The notes under the pieces were generated by a model that was given only the letters and a program-made list of their open reading frames with translations, was not told where the DNA came from and searched no databases. The position numbers and the translations under genes were made by a program. Shown piece after piece: positions 16,464 to 25,300 of a stretch of 64,000 nucleotides of DNA (its first letter is position 1; the number at the start of each line of letters is the position of its first letter). The DNA comes from Nocardia miyunensis NBRC 108239 (GTDB lineage: Bacteria; Actinomycetota; Actinomycetes; Mycobacteriales; Mycobacteriaceae): the NCBI RefSeq assembly GCF_001613065.1, contig NZ_BDBQ01000078.1:24681-88680 (forward strand). Direction: 5' to 3'.

Positions 16464-16491
16464 AGGCCCCGGCGCGGGTGCGCCGGGGCCT
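16464..16491. terminator. Strong GC hairpin upstream of merR
   Basis: Perfect 12-bp stem AGGCCCCGGCGC with loop GGGT, located 29 bp upstream of the merR start. It could attenuate transcription entering merR from upstream on the minus strand. Confidence 0.5.
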
Positions 16492-16593
16492 GGAATCTAC
16501 GGATATGAACGGATCAACTGTTCACCGGCCTCGAGGGCCGATGGTTGCACCGCACCCGAAATTCCTCGGGTCGCGGAACAGACTGGGGACTAC

Positions 16594-16749
16594 TCAGTGG
16601 CCACCACCTCCACTTGTGCCGGGTTCTGCCTGCGAAGGTCCTTGTTGTGCTGTGCGCCGTCCCCCTCCGGCGGCGGTCCAGGCCGGGAGGTTGGCCGGAT
16701 TCTCGTCTGCGCCGGAGGGGACGGGTATACCGCATGCCAGGCAGTTCAC
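16594..16749 (-). CDS. Possible small CxxC protein (51 aa)
   Basis: GTG at 16749 (a TTG lies 12 bases upstream) to TGA at 16594. The product starts NCLACGIPVPSGADENPANL and ends in a Gly/Gln/Ser-rich tail (TSGGGGH). A Cys-x2-Cys at the N-terminus and non-shadow composition suggest real coding, but there is no good ribosome-binding site and no family match. It lies on the merR strand, separated from it by the hairpin at 16464. Confidence 0.3.
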   Translation of the reverse strand: MNCLACGIPVPSGADENPANLPAWTAAGGGRRTAQQGPSQAEPGTSGGGGH

Positions 16750-16945
16750 CTGCCCAGCCAACTCGATCTCTCACTTCAACGACAGTGAAGTTACACACCG
16801 GAACACGTAATGTCTAGAGCTTCCACTACAGATTTTCGGCGAGCTGCGTATCGTCCCCGCCGCAGTCGTGCGCAGAGCACAATCGGCTGATCGCCACCAC
16901 GATCGCCTGCAGCGCATCATTACCCGCTTCGAAGAGGAACGCGCC

Positions 16946-17953
16946 ATGCACCACCACACCGGCTCAGGCGGCCAGGAGCCGCGCGATGCAGACGATCATC
17001 CAGCTGAGGAAGCAACGACCGAGCATCCCGTCCCCACGTGTGGTGCCCGCGCTGCACCGGCCACCGACGCCAACGACGGCGGCCCGGCGGGAAGGCACGC
17101 GTATTCGACGGCACTCAAACGCACCGTGATCACCGCCTGGGACGACAGCATCACCGACTGGGCGGCCGCCATGACCTACTACACCTTCCTAGCCCTGTTC
17201 CCCGTGTTACTGGTCATCGTCTCCGTATTCGGGCTGTCCCAGCCCGCCGCGATGCCTGGTCTGATCGAGCACGTCACAGCCCTGGTTCCCGCGCAATCGC
17301 GGGACTTGATCCGCAGCGCCCTGCAAGCAATGATCCGCCAGCGCTCGGATGCCTGGCTGCTGACCGGCTTCGGTACGGCTGCTGCCCTGTGGTCAGGATC
17401 GAGTTACCTGAGCGTCTTCCGGCGCGCCATCTACGCCATCCATCACACCGACAGCCGCCGCCCTGTATGGCGAACGGCCCCACGCATCCTCATCAGCGCG
17501 GCCATCGTGGTCTCGCTGCTCGTCGCCAGTGCCCTCGCTCTCGTCCTCACCGGAACCCTGACGGCCAAACTGGGCCGCCTGCTGCGAATCGGCAGCGCCC
17601 CACTCACGGTGTGGGACGCGCTGCGGTGGCCCGTGCTCCTCACCCTCGCCATCACCCTGGTACTCGTGCTGTACCGGTCGGGGCCGAGCTGGACGCGCCC
17701 GATACCTCTGATGGCGCCGGGCGGAATCCTGGCCGTCGCGCTGTCACTGGCCTCCTCCGCCGGCTTCGCCCTCTACGCCTCCCACGCAGCCACCTACGGC
17801 CGACTCTACGGCTCGCTGGCCGGACTGGCCGTCTTCCTGATCTGGATTTGGCTTTCCAACCTCGCCCTGGTCATCGGTGCCCAGTTCAATGCCGAACTGG
17901 CGAAGATCCGAGCCCAACGCGCACCGCACCGATCAAACGCAGGTACGCGGTAG
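16946..17953 (+). CDS. YihY/virulence factor BrkB family membrane protein
   Basis: 335 residues from the ATG at 16946 (GAAGAGGAAC upstream). A hydrophilic N-terminal extension of about 55 residues rich in His, Asp and Glu is followed by the YihY core. This comprises AWDDSITDWAAAMTYYTFLA, FPVLLVIVSVFGLS, WSGSSYLSVFRRAIYAIHHT, RPVWRTAPRILISAAIVVSL and a final YGSLAGLAVFLIWIWLSNLA followed by GAQFNAEL. About six transmembrane helices are expected. The family was once called ribonuclease BN in error; its actual role in the envelope is unknown. The gene is divergent from the merR side and seems to stand alone. Confidence 0.85.
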   Translation: MHHHTGSGGQEPRDADDHPAEEATTEHPVPTCGARAAPATDANDGGPAGRHAYSTALKRTVITAWDDSITDWAAAMTYYTFLALFPVLLVIVSVFGLSQPAAMPGLIEHVTALVPAQSRDLIRSALQAMIRQRSDAWLLTGFGTAAALWSGSSYLSVFRRAIYAIHHTDSRRPVWRTAPRILISAAIVVSLLVASALALVLTGTLTAKLGRLLRIGSAPLTVWDALRWPVLLTLAITLVLVLYRSGPSWTRPIPLMAPGGILAVALSLASSAGFALYASHAATYGRLYGSLAGLAVFLIWIWLSNLALVIGAQFNAELAKIRAQRAPHRSNAGTR

Positions 17954-18324
17954 TCCGTGGATACGGCGCGACGTCTGCGCACCGGCAGGGCTCCGGCCGT
18001 CTCGGATGAAGGATGCCCCAGGCCGTGGCGGGATGCGAGCGCGGCGGGTGGACCGTGATGCACGTCGGCACGACCGGGTGTACCCGAGGTGCCCCAACGG
18101 GTCGCGGTTGCTGATCCTGCACGGCCGATCCCGCCAGTAGTTCTGCGACGTCCCGTAGGTTCGAGTGGCCGCCCGAACGCGGCTGACATGTCAAGAAACT
18201 CGTGTCAAGACTCTAATCTGACGCCATCTACCCCGGTCACGTGTGTGGTGTTGGGGCTGTAACCCCAAAGCGACAGTTGTCAGGGTGATGGCAGGTCGGA
18301 CACCAGCGTTGCGCGCGAATATAC
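17954..18324. other. Intergenic region upstream of arsR
   Basis: No gene supported. A small hairpin TTGGGG-CTGTAA-CCCCAA lies near 18250. The rest looks like decayed sequence. Confidence 0.35.
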
Positions 18325-18340
18325 GTAAGTATAAACTTAC
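18325..18340. promoter_or_regulatory. ArsR-type operator
   Basis: GTAAGT-ATAA-ACTTAC is a perfect 6-bp inverted repeat ending five bases before the GTG start of arsR; another ACTTAC follows inside the first codons. The AT-rich core may include the -10 element, and no ribosome-binding site is visible, so a leaderless transcript is possible. Confidence 0.55.
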
Positions 18341-18345
18341 CGTTC

Positions 18346-18681
18346 GTGGGGACTTACCAAAGTGAGGCGCTCGACGCGCTGGGCGATCCGACTCGGCGGG
18401 CGATCTTCGAGCGGCTGGGGCGCGGGCCGTGCGCGGTCGGCGAACTGGCCGCAGAACTGCCGGTGAGCCGACCCGCGGTGTCGCAGCATCTGAGGGTGCT
18501 CAAGCAAGCGGGCTTGGTGGTCGACGAAGCGTCGGGCACCCGCCGGATCTACCGGCTCAACCCGGCCGGAATCGACGCGTTGCGCACGTATCTCACCCAC
18601 TTCTGGTCGACAGCGATGTCGGCTTTTCGCGACGAGGTGAACAAACCGGCCCGCACGGGCGAACCCGAGGAGCAGTCATGA
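18346..18681 (+). CDS. ArsR family regulator
   Basis: 111 residues from the GTG at 18346. Winged helix: ALDALGDPTRRAIFERLGRG, VGELAAELPVSRPAVSQHLR, VLKQAGLVVDEASGTRRIYR, then a short amphipathic tail. No ELCVC or other metal-binding Cys motif, so it is not an arsenic/zinc sensor. This subtype is typically paired with an SRPBCC/AHSA1 gene, here overlapping by 4 bases (ATGA). The dyad immediately upstream suggests autoregulation. Confidence 0.85.
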   Translation: MGTYQSEALDALGDPTRRAIFERLGRGPCAVGELAAELPVSRPAVSQHLRVLKQAGLVVDEASGTRRIYRLNPAGIDALRTYLTHFWSTAMSAFRDEVNKPARTGEPEEQS

Positions 18682-19160
18682 CCCAGCAGTTGAACGACAA
18701 TGAAGTACGCGTCGAATTCACCGTCGATTCGCCGATCGAGAAGGCATACGACGTGTTCACCACTGGCATGAACAGCTGGTGGCCGCGTGAGCATCACATC
18801 GGGGTGGGCGCTCTCGCCGAGGCTGTCGTCGAGCCTCGCGTCGGTGGGCGGCTGTTCGGCCGTGAGACCGACGGCACCGAATGCCCGTGGGGTCGGGTGC
18901 TCGTGTGGGATCGTCCCACCCACTTCGCCTTCTCCTGGGACATTTCCTTGGACTGGCAGTTCCAGCCCGACCAGGCCAAGACCAGCCGGGTCGACGTCAC
19001 CTTCACCGCTGTCGATAGCGGGCGCACCGCGGTCACATTGGTGCATTCCGGATTCGAAAACCACGGCGAGGGTTGGCAATCCATGCGCGACGCGGTCGGC
19101 TCCGATGGCGGCTGGCCGGCGCTGAAGGACGGCTATGCGAAGGCCGCCTCCGCCGCGTGA
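18678..19160 (+). CDS. SRPBCC (AHSA1-like) domain protein
   Basis: 160 residues forming one START/Bet v1-like domain: VEFTVDSPIEKAYDVFTTGM at the first strand-helix, then VVEPRVGGRLFGRETDG, RPTHFAFSWDISLDWQFQ, VTFTAVDSGRTAVTLVHSGF and a C-terminal helix (WPALKDGYAKAA). The hydrophobic pocket would bind a small ligand. Translation is coupled to the ArsR gene. ArsR-AHSA1 pairs are common in actinobacteria, where the second protein is thought to handle a hydrophobic ligand; no specific function is known. Confidence 0.82.
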   Translation: MTQQLNDNEVRVEFTVDSPIEKAYDVFTTGMNSWWPREHHIGVGALAEAVVEPRVGGRLFGRETDGTECPWGRVLVWDRPTHFAFSWDISLDWQFQPDQAKTSRVDVTFTAVDSGRTAVTLVHSGFENHGEGWQSMRDAVGSDGGWPALKDGYAKAASAA

Positions 19161-19268
19161 ACCTGTGCCGGTGGTGCGGTCGATGCCGCGGAAGCATCCG
19201 CACCACCGGAATGCCGCCGTCGAGGTTCGGGCGGGCGTCCGCGCTGTTGGCGAAAAACTGGTCCCACG

Positions 19269-19466
19269 ACCGGACAGGTCGAGACGACCGTGGATGAGAA
19301 TGCCGGGGATCCCGGCGAGGCGGTGGGCGTCACGGAGCAATTGGCTGTCGTCGAGCCAGGCGGCGTGGGCGAAGTAGTGGGTGCAGATCCGCACCAACGC
19401 CATCCGTGCCGCATCCGGTTTGGCGTTGTGTTGGTCTGGTGTGCTGAGGGTTTCGTGCGCGATGAC
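19269..19466 (-). pseudogene. Proline iminopeptidase, C-terminal fragment
   Basis: In the minus frame 19466-19269 the sequence MALVRICTHYFAHAAWLDDS, LLRDAHRLAGIPGILIHGRL and DLSG matches the region before the catalytic Asp of proline iminopeptidases (typically RIVTHYFxHxAWL and GVLVHGRLD). The nucleophile region and the catalytic His are missing on either side. Frames upstream and downstream are scrambled. Remnant of a roughly 310-residue aminopeptidase. Confidence 0.6.
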
Positions 19467-19708
19467 GCGTCCTCCCGGGCGCACATTCCCACGCGGCCGT
19501 CGCGCGCACTCCCGCTGTCGCGTGTCGGGGCGCGCGCGGGTGTTGAGCGGTCGAGAAGGGAGCGTCGTGCCGGGGTGAACAATTCGGTGTGATGCCATCG
19601 CGAAGTTGACGCGTCTCGGTGACTCAGTCGGTGTGGTAGTTGTGGGCGTGCGCGTGTGCCGGATGTGGCGGCGGGTCAGCAATCGCGGTTTCCGGCCATC
19701 GGCTCCAC

Positions 19709-19915
19709 CTGAGAACGACAAATCCGATCGAATCTACTTTCGCGACAGTGCGATTGAGGAGCAAGGTCACCAAAGGGCCGGGCTCACGCGCCGCCGGGAG
19801 CGCGATGGTGTTCAAGCTGGTCGAGTCCGCTCGAGCCCGCTGGCGCGCCGTCAACGCCCCACACATGGTCGCCCTCGTCCGCGCCGGAGCCGCCTTCGAC
19901 ATGGAGCCACCAAAT
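19709..19915 (+). mobile_element. IS256 family transposase, C-terminal fragment
   Basis: The frame reads LRTTNPIESTFATVRLRSKV, then GSRAAGSAMVFKLVESARAR and NAPHMVALVRAGAAFD. This is the highly conserved C-terminus of IS256/Mutator-like transposases, including the TTNPIES motif with the third acidic catalytic residue. The upstream DDE region is absent, and the fragment ends at the boundary of the esterase gene. Confidence 0.7.
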
Positions 19916-19931
19916 GCTCGATCCGCGGTGT

Positions 19932-20801
19932 TCAGGCGCTTCCTCGGTTGTCCAGGGACTGGCGAAGGAACCGTCCGACATTCTCCAGCGCCCAGGCGGC
20001 TTCCGGCACTTCGGAGCCTTTTGCCTGAAACACATGCGACATGCCCGGGGTGACTTCGAGCGTCACGGCGACGTCGGCCGCTGCGAGCCGGGAGGCAAGT
20101 CGAGTCGCGTCGTCGAGTAGTACCTCATGCGAGCCGGCCTGGACGAGCGTCGGCGGGAGCCCTGCGAGGTCGGCGAACAACGGGCTGACGAGTGGACGAC
20201 CCGCGTTGGTTCCGCCGAGGTATGCGTGGAATGCTGCCTGCAGTGCCTCGGCTGTCACCACCGGATCGACGGTCGCCTTGGTACGGTAGCTCTCACCCGC
20301 CATCGTCAGGTCGCTCGCCGGTGAGAAGACGACGGCCGCGCGGGGCAGTGGCAGGCCGGCATCGCGTGCGGCGACCAGCAGCCCGAGCGCGAGGGTGCCG
20401 CCCGCGGATTCGCCGCCCACAGTGATCTCGTCGATGGGCACCTCGTCCAGCAGCGCCCGGTAGGCGGCGAGCGCGTCGTCGAGAGGGGCGGGATGTGGAT
20501 GCTCGGGGGCCAGGCGGTAGTCGATCGAGAGCACCCGGGTCCGCGCAGCGCGGGCGACGTTCGCCGCGGGGGCGAGCGTATTGCGGGGTGAACCGGCGAC
20601 AAAGGCACCGCCGTGGATCCACAGCATGACCCCGCTCGGCCGAGTCCCCTCGATGGTGACCTCGAGGGTCGGGATTGCTCCCAGTGCCGTGTCGCGCAAC
20701 CGTACGTCGTCGGCGATCGGCCGGAAGGCCATTACCTCGGTGAAGAAGCGGCGCTGTCGGTCGATCAGTTCGGTCATCTTGTTCGTGTCGACGATAGTCA
20801 T
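19932..20801 (-). CDS. Alpha/beta hydrolase, hormone-sensitive lipase family
   Basis: 289 residues. It has the HSL oxyanion motif HGG at 63-65 (MLWIHGGAFVAGS), SIDYRLAPEHPHPAPLDDAL, the nucleophile elbow GGESAGG with Ser132, PLFADLAGLPPTLVQAGSHE with LLDDA providing the acid, and TPGMSHVFQ with the catalytic His. The triad appears complete. Substrates are probably short-chain acyl esters; there is no signal peptide, so the enzyme is cytoplasmic. It is divergent from a MarR gene only 47 bp away, with an imperfect dyad between them, so MarR probably controls it. Confidence 0.85.
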   Translation of the reverse strand: MTIVDTNKMTELIDRQRRFFTEVMAFRPIADDVRLRDTALGAIPTLEVTIEGTRPSGVMLWIHGGAFVAGSPRNTLAPAANVARAARTRVLSIDYRLAPEHPHPAPLDDALAAYRALLDEVPIDEITVGGESAGGTLALGLLVAARDAGLPLPRAAVVFSPASDLTMAGESYRTKATVDPVVTAEALQAAFHAYLGGTNAGRPLVSPLFADLAGLPPTLVQAGSHEVLLDDATRLASRLAAADVAVTLEVTPGMSHVFQAKGSEVPEAAWALENVGRFLRQSLDNRGSA

Positions 20802-20826
20802 GTACGGTCAAAACATGCTTCCCCAG

Positions 20827-20850
20827 AATTATCTTCCCAGGAATACAATT
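20827..20850. promoter_or_regulatory. Probable MarR operator in the esterase/marR divergent promoter
   Basis: An imperfect palindrome with arms AATTATCTTCC and GGAATACAATT (9 of 11 positions pair), overlapping the TTG start of marR and lying 26-49 bp upstream of the esterase start. Confidence 0.5.
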
Positions 20851-21304
20851 GGGTGAGCTGGATCACGCAGTCCTCTTCGAGCGGATCGTGCGGCTGCAGG
20901 TGGACCTTTTCGACGCCGTCGACACCCGCTTGCGTCGCGAACTGGACCTGTTGCTGATCGCGCTGTTGCCGCTGCGGATTGTCGCGGCGCATCCAGGCTG
21001 CCGGGTACAGGACGTCGCCGACGGCCTGGGCATCAGCGTTGGCGGGGCCAGCAAGTCGGCGGATCGCCTGGAGCGCAGCGGCTGGGTACGCCGGGTCGAC
21101 AACCCATCCGACCGACGGTCGTCCATGCTCGAACTCACCGCAGCGGGCAAACGAATGGTCGCCGCCGGTTCTGCGATCGTCCGCGAAGAGATGGATGCGC
21201 GGCTCGCCCCGATCCTCGGGACGCGGGAACTCGCGCACTTCGCCGCAGACATCGACCGGCTACTCGGGCTACACCAGAACGGCCGTGACTCGGACACGCT
21301 CTGA
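20849..21304 (+). CDS. MarR family transcriptional regulator
   Basis: 151 residues from the TTG at 20849. Typical MarR fold: HAVLFERIVRLQVDLFDAVD, a winged helix (CRVQDVADGLGISVGGASKS, ADRLERSGWVRRVDNPSDRR, SSMLELTAAGKRMVA) and a C-terminal dimerisation helix (HFAADIDRLLGLH). The wing carries the DxR motif (NPSDRR). Located head-to-head with the HSL-type esterase, which is the obvious target; ligand unknown. Confidence 0.82.
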   Translation: MGELDHAVLFERIVRLQVDLFDAVDTRLRRELDLLLIALLPLRIVAAHPGCRVQDVADGLGISVGGASKSADRLERSGWVRRVDNPSDRRSSMLELTAAGKRMVAAGSAIVREEMDARLAPILGTRELAHFAADIDRLLGLHQNGRDSDTL

Positions 21305-21410
21305 ACTGATACTCACCGATCCACAAGATTTGACAATTTCTCCAATCGATTCCGCGATACCCGACTCGCGCAGCGCCTCGGCGAACGCCAGCGACGTCTA
21401 TTGGGCGGAT

Positions 21411-21590
21411 TCAACTGTTCGTAGCAACACAGTCCTGTTGGAGTGAGCGTAGGTGGTCGTCGAGGGCTTCGGCAGGGGTGCGCCAGCCCAGGACCTTCCG
21501 TGGCCGGGTATTGAGGACGTGGGCGACTGCTGCGAGGCTGGCGGCGGAGTGCCGGCTCAGGTCCGTTCCTTTCGGGAAGTACTGGCGCAG
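21411..21590 (-). mobile_element. IS30 family transposase, C-terminal fragment
   Basis: The last 59 codons read LLRQYFPKGTDLSRHSAASL, AAVAHVLNTRPRKVLGWRTP and AEALDDHL, the conserved end of IS30 transposases. The N-terminal HTH and the DDE core are absent. Confidence 0.7.
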
Positions 21591-21761
21591 AAGGTCCTCT
21601 ACAACCCGGCGACGATGCAGGTGCGGCGGTATCGCTATCGCGGCACGCGCATTGCCACACCATTCAATATCGACAGTCTCGACCCGGCCGGAGCTCGTTT
21701 CCGCCGGACGAGTCACGATGACACGGCGTTCGTCGGGCAGGTGTCCGAACTCGTCACCTGA
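21591..21761 (+). pseudogene. Unrecognised protein C-terminal fragment
   Basis: A plus-strand frame between two transposase remnants ends VLYNPATMQVRRYRYRGTRI, ATPFNIDSLDPAGARFRRTS and HDDTAFVGQVSELVT. It reads like a real protein terminus rather than shadow sequence, but I cannot assign it to a family. No start or upstream part is preserved. Confidence 0.3.
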
Positions 21762-21775
21762 ACCCATCGAGGCAC

Positions 21776-22306
21776 GTGGAGAGCCCGGTGCGGGGACAAC
21801 TCGCACGCCGGGTTCGACGGGCGGAGACGAGGAAACCGACAGCCGAAATGCTGCACGGCGCCTCGTCTCCGACCCAACAGATGCAAGCCCTGGACCGTTC
21901 ACAGCCGCTACTGCCGATGATGCCGGGCATGCCCGAGCGCCGCACCCACGACTACGCCCGTCACGGCACCACGAGCCTGTTCGCCGCGTTCGACATCGCC
22001 GATGGCACCGTGATCGTCAACGAATGGCTCGCCCGGCCCCCTCGCTTCCATATCCATTTCACCCCGACCGGGTCGTCCTGGATCAACCAGGTCGAACGCT
22101 GGTTCGGATACCTCACCGATCAGCTCACCCGCCGTGGTGTCCACAAAAGCGTTGCGGCACTGGAGAAAGACGTCACCACGTGGATCGAGTGCTGGAACGA
22201 GAATCCCCGGCCGTTCGTCTGGCGCAAGACCGCCGACCAAATCCTCGACAGCCTCGCCCGCTACTGCCACAAACTTACGGCGCTGAACAACGACTCAGCA
22301 CACTAG
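21776..22306 (+). mobile_element. IS630 family transposase remnant with internal deletion
   Basis: From about 21860 the frame reads QALDRSQPLLPMMPGMPERR, HDYARHGTTSLFAAFDIADG, then jumps to RFHIHFTPTGSSWINQVERW and ends KTADQILDSLARYCHKL. These are IS630 DDE-domain blocks. The segment between them, which carries the second catalytic aspartate and the 'LDNxxxH' motif, is deleted. Confidence 0.75.
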
Positions 22307-22313
22307 CGGCAAG

Positions 22314-25300
22314 TCAACGATTCTGTCGTTGGGCATCTACTGCGATCCAGGCCGCGATCTGTGCGCGGGAGGTGAATCCCAGTTTGGTGAGGATGTGTTC
22401 CACGTGGCCCTGGGCGGTGCGTGGGGAGATCACCAGTTTGGTGGCGATCTGCTTGTCGGTGAGGCCTTGGGCGATGAGATCTGCGACCTGACGCTCCCGC
22501 TTGGTCAAAGCCACGTGCGGGCCCGACGTGGGCGCGGTATCGGTGGGTTGCTCGCCGAGTGCGTATGCTACGGCTTCGTCCATGCCCATCGCCCGGCCGT
22601 GCCGAAAGGCCGCGTCGAATCCTCGTGCACCGAGGGCGGATCGCGTCAGCCGGACACATTCGTCGTGATGCTGCGGCATTGCGGGGACGATGCTCGCAAC
22701 GTTTCCGCCTGACCGGTCCAGCTCGTGCGCGGCACCCATCAGCACGGCTGCGCGCTCGGCGTCACCGTCGGGACCGACCATCCAGGCCAGCGCCTCGAGA
22801 CTCAACGCGGCGACGTACGGGCTGCGCATTCGCCGGTTGACGCGCAGCGCATTCTCGAGTAACTCCACCGCCCGGGACCGCTCACCTTGCTGCCAGACGG
22901 CAACACCTATTCCCCACGACGCTGTCGACCGTAAGAGCGATTCGCCAGCCGCTTGGGTGATGGAAAGCACTTCCCGCTGATACTCGATCGCCCGCTGCGT
23001 ATCACCGCTCCGTTCGCACACCCAGCCGATCCCGGTCAAAGCGCAGAGGTAAAGATATCCTCGCCGATTCGAGCCGAGCGCCTCGACGGCACGTTCGAAG
23101 TGGGAGGACGCGGCCGCAAGCTGCCCGCGATAGAACGCCACGGCGCCGTCGGCATAGGCGATCAGCGCCTGCGTCATCGGGGTGGGGGCCTCTTGGACGA
23201 GCACACGCGCCCGCTCCGCGAAGGCGGCCGCCGCCTGCACATCGCCCTGCATTGCCGCCATGACGCAGCCTGCATGGAGCGCTTTGACACCGTCGGGTAT
23301 GGGTTGCTGGGCGGGGTGGTTGACGACCCGCTCGATCCAGCGCCGACCTTCGCCGTACAGACCCAGATAACTCCAGAACAGCAATAGTGCGGCAGCAGTC
23401 TGGAGTCCTGCTTCGGCCGCCTGCTCGGTGTCCTCCGATAGGCAGTATTCGAACGCGTCGCGCAGGTTCGGCAGTTCGCGCTCGAGTCTGACGACCCAAT
23501 AGGGTTGCCGGTCGCTGATCCACCCGGCCTCTGCGTCCAGCGCCAGCCGTCGGCACCAATCGAGGTGCCGGCGCCGAATCAGCTGATCCTCGCCGGACTC
23601 CCGCAGCTTCTGCCGCCCGTAGTCGCGGATCGTCTCCAGCATCCGGAACCGCACCACGCCGTTGGACTCGGCACGGATCAGGATGGACTTGTCCACCAGC
23701 GAGGACAGCTCATCGAGCGGACTCTCGGGGGGCAGACCTTCACCGCATACCTGTTCGGCGGCGTCGAGTTCGAAGCCGCCGGCGAAAACCGACAGCTGGG
23801 CCCACAGTCGCTGCTCGGCCAGGGTGCACAACTGGTAGCTCCAGTCGACACACCACCGCAGGGTCTGCTGCCGCGTGGGCGCGGTGCGGCTGGCGCGGGT
23901 CAGCAACGCATACCGGTCGTCCAGTCGCTGCAAAATCTGCTCGGGCGACATTGTCTGCATCCGGGCCGCGGCGAGCTCGATCGCCAGCGGCAATCCGTCC
24001 AGCCGGGAACAGATCCGGGCGACGGTGGCTCTGTTGTCCTCGGTCAGCTCGAAATCCGGCACGACCGCGGTGGCGCGGTCGGCGAACAACGTCACCGCGT
24101 CGTATCTGGGCAGTCCCCGCAGTGACGGCTCTTGATCCGGGTCCGGCACCGTCAGCGGCGGAACCCGTAGCACCGCTTCCCCGGCGATGTCCAGGGGTTC
24201 ACGGCTGGTGACCAGGATCCGCAGGTCCGGACAGGCCCGCAACCAGGTCTCGACCAGCCGCGCCACCGCCGCGACCAGTTGTTCGCAGTTGTCCAGCACC
24301 AACAGTGTCTCTCGTGTGGACAGGTATTCGATCACCACCTCGGGCAACGCGCGCGCCGGGTCGTCGCGTAAACCCACGGTGGCCGCCACCGTGTTGACCA
24401 GCAGCGACGGGTCGGACACGTCGGCCAGTTCGACCAGGCGCACCCCATCGGTGAACTCGCGTCGCACGGTGGACGCGACACGCAGCGCCAGCCGTGTCTT
24501 GCCGACCCCGCCGATCCCGGTCAAAGTCACAAGCCGGGACGAGGACAGCAAGTTCTTCAGCTCCGCGACCTCGGTGCGGCGATCGACGAAACTGGTCAGC
24601 TCCAGCGGTAGAACGTCGGAACCCCATGAAGTCTTCGCCGGCACCGCGGATGGATGTAACCTTCGTGCGGCTGGGGTGCGGTGCCGGTGCTCGCGGGCCT
24701 GTTCGGTGTGCAGTGCGATCTCGTCGACGGCTAATCCGTGGCGGTACTGCGCCTGCTGGATCGCTTCCCCGAACGCTGCCGCCGACGGCCGCTGGTGCGG
24801 GTCGCGGCTCATCGCAGTGGCTACGACCGCGGAGATATCCTCGGCGATGCCGCTGTCGCGTAGGTCGGGCACGGGTTGGGTGGTGATCCGCAGGAACTGG
24901 GTGACCACGTTCTCCCCGCTGTGGCGTTCGAACGCCGCATGCCCGGTCAGTGCACAGAACAGGGTGGCGCCCAGTCCATAGACGTCCGCCGCTGGTGTGG
25001 GAATCCCGCCCTCGAGCACCTCAGGGGCGGTGAATGCCGGCGACCCGGTCAGGGTACCTGCGGTGGTCTGGAACCCGCCGACGATGCGGGCGATGCCGAA
25101 GTCGGTCAACGCGGGCTCCCCGTAGTCGGTGAGCAGGATGTTGCCTGGTTTCACGTCCCGATGCACGATGCCCAACCTGTGCGCGGTCTCGAGCGCGCCC
25201 GCGATCTTCACCCCGATCCGCAACACCGTCTCCGTAGGCAGTGGACCCTGCTGGCGGATCCGCGCGTCCAGGGAATCCGACGGGTGATACGGCATCACCA

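Noticed and set aside
16427..16810. Plus-strand frame of 127 codons upstream of the YihY gene
   Set aside because: Composition looks like the shadow of the minus-strand CxxC frame, and it runs through a GC hairpin.
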